From JBOGWY01 sp050694015 (GTDB lineage: Bacteria > Actinomycetota > CADDZG01 > WHSQ01), in assembly GCA_050694015.1 (NCBI GenBank), contig JBOGWY010000306.1, positions 1 to 16,873 on the forward strand: 16,873 nucleotides of DNA. The letters are read 5' to 3'. Positions 13,538-16,873 of this stretch are shown in pieces. A program made the position numbers and the translations under genes. A model generated the notes under the pieces. The model ran no database searches, was not told the DNA's origin, and worked only from the letters and a program-made list of their open reading frames with translations. Positions within the stretch are counted from its first letter, which is position 1. Each line of letters begins with the position of its first letter.

Positions 13538-13737
13538 TGAAGCGCCCCCCGCACCGAGCGTCTCCTCTCGGGGCCTCGACGAACATCGCGACTCGTCGTT
13601 CCAAGACTTATCCTCGCGACCGGTTCTGCTCGGTCGAGACATGTAGGACCCGACTCTCCGTCTACAACGCCTCCGATCGATGCTGGGCGCATCGGAAGAT
13701 CAAGATCCCCCGATTGCGCGGACGCACCGTTCGTTAG
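13537..13737 (+). CDS. Small zinc-motif protein
   Basis: A short basic protein of up to 66 residues. Its core is C-S-V-E-T-C then 12 residues then C-W-A-H, so four ligands (C-x4-C-x12-C-x2-H), with the T-R-L-S-V-Y-N segment I associate with small zinc-motif proteins of actinobacteria. The tail is Lys/Arg-rich (HRKIKIPRLRGRTVR). The start is uncertain: ATG 13537 overlaps the CcdA stop by one base, and GTG 13534 is adjacent, but neither has a ribosome binding site. The first 20 residues look less coding-like than the rest. Function unknown; nucleic-acid binding is plausible from charge and zinc ligands. It may be the last gene of the redox cluster. Confidence 0.55.
   Translation: MKRPPHRASPLGASTNIATRRSKTYPRDRFCSVETCRTRLSVYNASDRCWAHRKIKIPRLRGRTVR
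13698..13712. repeat. 15-bp direct repeat, copy 2
   Basis: Identical to 11353-11367 (GATCAAGATCCCCCG). Here it lies inside the 3' end of the zinc-motif gene and encodes IKIPR with flanking bases. Confidence 0.6.
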
Positions 13738-13762
13738 CGTCCGACTGCGTGACCCCTGAGCG

Positions 13763-13880
13763 ATGCTGTCCTGTGAACCACAGCACGCCGTTTCCTAGCA
13801 CCGTGGACACTTCCTCCTCCCATCTCGCGAATGCTGTTAGTGGGCAGGGGGCCGAGGGACCGCCGTGAATACGACAGCAT
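13763..13880. repeat. Repeated ATGCTGT/ACAGCAT motifs in intergenic region
   Basis: The 311-nt gap 13738-14048 has no gene I can support. ATGCTGT occurs at 13763-13769 and 13831-13837, and its complement occurs as ACAGCA at 13780-13785 and ACAGCAT at 13874-13880. The first pair can fold as a 6-bp hairpin that might end the redox cluster transcript. GTGAATAC also repeats at 13865-13872 and 13932-13939. These may be regulator sites for the large secreted hydrolase. Confidence 0.3.
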
Positions 13881-13897
13881 GCGTGCGGTCCGCTTCG

Positions 13898-13923
13898 TCC
13901 GTTTTCGATCCGCCTCAAACGGA
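13898..13923. promoter_or_regulatory. Inverted repeat upstream of the SGNH hydrolase
   Basis: TCCGTTT (13898-13904) and AAACGGA (13917-13923) are perfect 7-bp arms around 12 nt. It lies about 125 nt before the hydrolase start and could be an operator or leader hairpin. No promoter hexamers are convincing nearby. A looser pair AGCGCC/GGCGCT surrounds about 13960-13998. Confidence 0.3.
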
Positions 13924-14048
13924 ACGTATCGGTGAATACATGTCCCCCTTTGGGCCACCAGCGCCTACGTAGAAAGGCGTACTAATCATCTGGCGCTTAA
14001 CCGTCGATGCAACTCCGTAGAACTGGCGGAAGACAAGGTGGGTGCGAG

Positions 14049-16790
14049 ATGAGAACGCGGACGACGCGACGCGCAGCGGCACTAACTGTCCTATTGGCGA
14101 TGCTCGGAGGGCTCATCGTGGCAACGGCCCCTCCCGCGGCGGCCACACATTTCCGTTACCGCGACCTGACTTGGAAGCGTGTCTCCGGCAGCACCGTGGA
14201 ATTCACGATGCGCATCGCCGACCGTCGCTCCTACCATGGCGCGCCGAGTGCGGGGCAATCTTGGACTGAGCACATCAATAACTTCGGAGACGGCACCTCG
14301 GGAACGCTGACGGGACGCATCATTTCGGTGAACCTCGTCGACGACTGGCTCCTCGCTGAGGTCAAGGGAACGCACACCTACCCACACGAGGGCCCTTTCA
14401 CCGTGCAATGGGAGTCGTGTTGCACCTTGTCGTCACTGCGCAACAGTCCGGACTCGAGTCTCAAGGCCCGAGCCGTCGTCGATCTGCGCGGCGGTAATGA
14501 CTATTCGCCGCGGACGTCGATTTCGCCGATCGTCAATGTGCAACCGGGAGAGGTTCGATCGTTCCGCATACCCGCGTTCGATGATGACGGAGACCGCCTC
14601 TCGTTCCGTCTTGGGACCCAGCAGGAGTCTCTGACGACGAACCCGCCGGATCTAACGGTAGAGCGCGATACCGGCATCATCACCTGGGACGCTCGCAACA
14701 AGCTCCCGGGTCTGTGGATCACGACCGTAGTCGTGTCCGATGGACGGGGAGCAGAGGAACAGATCACCTTTCTCCTCAAACTCGCCACTACGTTCGATCC
14801 TCATGCGCCGTCGTGGGTCGAGCCGACACCGCCGGACCGCTCGATCTTCCTTGCTTCTTCGTCGTTCACCGTAGCGGCCAAGGATCCTGAGGGCCAGGCA
14901 GTGCAGATCACGAAGATCGGAGACGCTGCCGGTCTCGAGTGCAGGTCCGACCCTCATGACCCGGGCGTCACTGCGGTGCGCTGTGATGTCGACGTGGCGC
15001 GATCGGACTTCGCCTTCATCACGTTCGATGCGCAGGATCCGAACGGCAATTCCGCAGGACTGCGGACGTACATCGTGGGTTCCGGGCGATATGTCGCCAT
15101 GGGCGACTCGTTCGCCTCCGGTGAGGGCGCCCCACCATATGAAGACGGCACAGACATCATTGATGTGAACATGTGTCACCGGTCACTCGTCGCGGCAACA
15201 CGATTGCTCGAATCGTCGCCGGCCGTGCCTCCCATACGCGACCAAGTGGCGTGTAGCGGCGCGACCACCAACAACCTCGATATCGCCCGTCAGTTCACGG
15301 AACCTCCCCAACTCGACCATCTCGCCGGCGACGTCATGCTCGCCACGGTCGGGATCGGCGGTAACGACGTCGGCTTCGGCAAAGCTCTTGCTACTTGTCT
15401 TGTGCGCACAGTCTTCGACATGCCGTGTGCACAGGTGCTCGAAGAATCGATCTTCGGCGAAGCACCCGGGGTCACCGAGCGCATCTACGACCTCGAGGAA
15501 CGACTGATCGAGATCTACGACGGCATCCGGCGGAGAGCGCCTCGCGCGCGCGTGCTTGCCTACGGTTACCCGAGGTTCTACGTCGACGGTGGTGGACAGA
15601 TCGGCGACTTGGACGTGTGCGTTGGAGTCCTGACGCAGGACCAGGTGTGGATCAACGAAAAGGTCAGTCAGCTAAACGAGGTCATACACAGGGCCGCCCT
15701 CGCCACCGGTATCGAATATGTCGAGATCTACGATGTCTTCGACGGACATGAGCTGTGCAGCGGTAACGAGGAGTACATGAACGGCCTCATCGTGCCCAAG
15801 GCTGAGGCCTACCACCCGAACGCCGCGGGACACGCTGCGGTCTCCGAGTACCTCATCGGTGCGGTGGAGAGCGAATTGCCCGGCGACTCGTTCGACATCC
15901 GCCCGTCCCAGACGGTGACGCGTCAGTTCGATGTAGAGCCCGATCAAGAAGTCGCTTCATTCGGAACGCGTTGGCCTGGGAACGATATCGTAATGACGTT
16001 GCAATCGCCTTCCGGCCGGATCATCGAGCGAAGCACGGTCGCCGACGACGTGGTCCACCGCCTCGGTCCGACTTACGAGAGCTACAGGATCGCCAACCCA
16101 GAAGCAGGGACCTGGACCATCTCGATGTTCGGACGTGACGTCGCCGACACCGGTGAAGAGGTGAATTTCACAGCCGCCCAGTTCGAGCCGCTCAACCAGC
16201 TTCCCGTGGCCGTGATGGAGCAAGACGGCACCGGCTCGGTCACCTTCAGCGCAGCCGGCGCGACCGACCCAGACGGGAACATCGCCGAATACGTATGGAT
16301 CTTCGGCGACGGCGAGGTCGGTTATGGGCCTGAGGTGACCCACACCTACACAACGCAGGGACCTCACTTCCCGACGCTCGTCGTGCGCGACGACGACGGA
16401 GCGCTGGGCTTCGCGCACGGTGATCCGGTGGAGCTCAAACGATACGAGGTTGTGGGCTTCGACCCGCCGGTCGACAACGAGAACATCCGTACGGTCCAGG
16501 CGGGCCAGACCGTCCCACTCAAGTGGCGCTTGCTGCTCGACGGCGACGCCGTGAGCGACCCCGCGAGCGTCGCGGCGGTAACGTCGGAACCTGATGAGGA
16601 GGCGTGTGGAGGGACTCCGGGCAAGGTCGACGAGACCTCTCCGGGTCGCGCCGACCTGCAGTATCTCGGCGACGGCAGGTGGAGATTCAACTGGCAGACG
16701 CCGAAGACATATGCAGGCCAATGCCGGACGCTGACGGTTCTGTTCGACGACGGAACCCAAATCGAGGCGAGGTTCGTATTCCGAGGATAA
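14049..16790 (+). CDS. Secreted multidomain SGNH/GDSL hydrolase with PKD domain
   Basis: A 913-residue exported protein. A signal peptide occupies residues 1 to about 32 (arginines, hydrophobic core, then PPAAA). Beta-rich extracellular domains fill about 33-345, including an Ig/cadherin-like segment with FDDDGDRLSF. The SGNH hydrolase domain spans about 347-608: nucleophile S354 in AMGDSFASGEG, G404 in ACSGAT, N439 in GIGGND, and catalytic His H589 in YHPNAAGH. It is followed by a beta domain (about 612-710), a PKD domain (about 718-798, with DPDGNIAEYVWIFGDG and HTY) and a C-terminal domain (about 800-913) resembling one on other actinobacterial secreted proteins. The likely role is an esterase or lipase acting on extracellular polymers or lipids. 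ATG 14049 is chosen over 14007 because it has AAGGTGGG upstream and gives a clean signal peptide. Confidence 0.88.
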   Translation: MRTRTTRRAAALTVLLAMLGGLIVATAPPAAATHFRYRDLTWKRVSGSTVEFTMRIADRRSYHGAPSAGQSWTEHINNFGDGTSGTLTGRIISVNLVDDWLLAEVKGTHTYPHEGPFTVQWESCCTLSSLRNSPDSSLKARAVVDLRGGNDYSPRTSISPIVNVQPGEVRSFRIPAFDDDGDRLSFRLGTQQESLTTNPPDLTVERDTGIITWDARNKLPGLWITTVVVSDGRGAEEQITFLLKLATTFDPHAPSWVEPTPPDRSIFLASSSFTVAAKDPEGQAVQITKIGDAAGLECRSDPHDPGVTAVRCDVDVARSDFAFITFDAQDPNGNSAGLRTYIVGSGRYVAMGDSFASGEGAPPYEDGTDIIDVNMCHRSLVAATRLLESSPAVPPIRDQVACSGATTNNLDIARQFTEPPQLDHLAGDVMLATVGIGGNDVGFGKALATCLVRTVFDMPCAQVLEESIFGEAPGVTERIYDLEERLIEIYDGIRRRAPRARVLAYGYPRFYVDGGGQIGDLDVCVGVLTQDQVWINEKVSQLNEVIHRAALATGIEYVEIYDVFDGHELCSGNEEYMNGLIVPKAEAYHPNAAGHAAVSEYLIGAVESELPGDSFDIRPSQTVTRQFDVEPDQEVASFGTRWPGNDIVMTLQSPSGRIIERSTVADDVVHRLGPTYESYRIANPEAGTWTISMFGRDVADTGEEVNFTAAQFEPLNQLPVAVMEQDGTGSVTFSAAGATDPDGNIAEYVWIFGDGEVGYGPEVTHTYTTQGPHFPTLVVRDDDGALGFAHGDPVELKRYEVVGFDPPVDNENIRTVQAGQTVPLKWRLLLDGDAVSDPASVAAVTSEPDEEACGGTPGKVDETSPGRADLQYLGDGRWRFNWQTPKTYAGQCRTLTVLFDDGTQIEARFVFRG

Positions 16791-16811
16791 GCAGCGAATG
16801 ACCGGATCATC

Positions 16812-16841
16812 GGGAGCGGGCGTGACGCAGCGCCCGCTCCC
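16812..16841 (+). terminator. Strong hairpin after the SGNH hydrolase
   Basis: GGGAGCGGGCG and CGCCCGCTCCC pair perfectly over 11 bp around an 8-nt loop, 21 nt after the stop codon. There is no T-tract. By strength and position it is the most convincing terminator in the window. Confidence 0.7.
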
Positions 16842-16863
16842 ACCCGAACGGGGAGGGGCCCAG

Positions 16864-16873
16864 GTGGAGCGGC
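16864..16873 (+). CDS. Possible start of the next gene, cut by window edge
   Basis: A purine-rich GGGGAGG (16850-16856) precedes a GTG at 16864 by 7 nt, right after the terminator hairpin. Only three codons are inside the window, so this is a guess from the ribosome-binding context alone. Confidence 0.2.

Noticed and set aside
13980..14048. Riboswitch (c-di-GMP or c-di-AMP type) before the SGNH hydrolase
   Set aside because: A short GGCGCTTAACC stretch looked suggestive, but I could not match conserved core motifs or helices of any known class.
1..16873. tRNA genes, CRISPR arrays, insertion sequences or phage genes
   Set aside because: By eye I found no tRNA T-loop context, no regularly spaced repeats, and no transposase or integrase motifs.

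Overview
The window is GC-rich, densely coded chromosomal DNA that looks like an Actinomycetota genome, probably from a little-studied or uncultured lineage. The evidence is a deazaflavin (F420)-type oxidoreductase, frequent GTG and TTG starts, apparent leaderless -10 to ATG arrangements, GC-rich hairpins without U-tracts as terminators, a twin-arginine substrate-binding protein, and a zinc-motif peptide of a kind I associate with actinobacteria. I see no rRNA, tRNA, insertion sequence, phage gene or CRISPR array.

Layout. (1) 1-2100: an F420-type oxidoreductase, a decayed membrane-gene fragment, and a compact regulatory module. In the module a TetR repressor (+) is divergent from a 59-residue single-span membrane protein and a four-span membrane protein (-). 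Two palindromes sit in the shared promoter region, one of them exactly in the -35/-10 spacer. (2) 2227-3069: an exported two-domain protein ending in a cupredoxin-like domain, closed by a hairpin shared with the convergent operon. (3) 8418 down to 3097 (-): a five-gene operon of substrate-binding protein, ATPase, two permeases and a ketopantoate-reductase-family dehydrogenase, forming a CUT1-like ABC importer plus a coupled oxidoreductase. (4) 8630-11196 (+): a zinc-free quinone reductase-like MDR enzyme and a biotin-dependent carboxyltransferase-type protein. (5) 11238-13737 (+): a thiol/redox cluster of rhodanese-CBS protein, thioredoxin-like protein, CcdA-like membrane protein and small zinc-motif protein. 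(6) 14049-16790 (+): a large secreted modular SGNH hydrolase with a PKD domain, followed by a strong hairpin.

The most exciting feature is in region 5. The rhodanese-CBS reading frame is interrupted by a single in-frame TGA at 11592-11594, inside the rhodanese active-site loop five residues after the catalytic Cys. Both halves are otherwise intact and in the same frame. Downstream of the TGA is a perfect 7-bp hairpin (11607-11625) with a 5-nt loop carrying G-U at loop positions 2-3, at the spacing expected of a bacterial SECIS element. I read this as a probable selenocysteine-containing rhodanese-CBS selenoprotein heading a redox operon. The selenocysteine machinery is not in the window, so this stays an inference.

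Functional logic: the TetR module probably regulates itself and the membrane pair. The ABC operon takes up an unknown, probably carbohydrate-like solute, and its dehydrogenase may act on that solute or a product. The redox cluster could pass reducing equivalents across the membrane through CcdA to thioredoxin-like and sulfur/selenium-transfer proteins.
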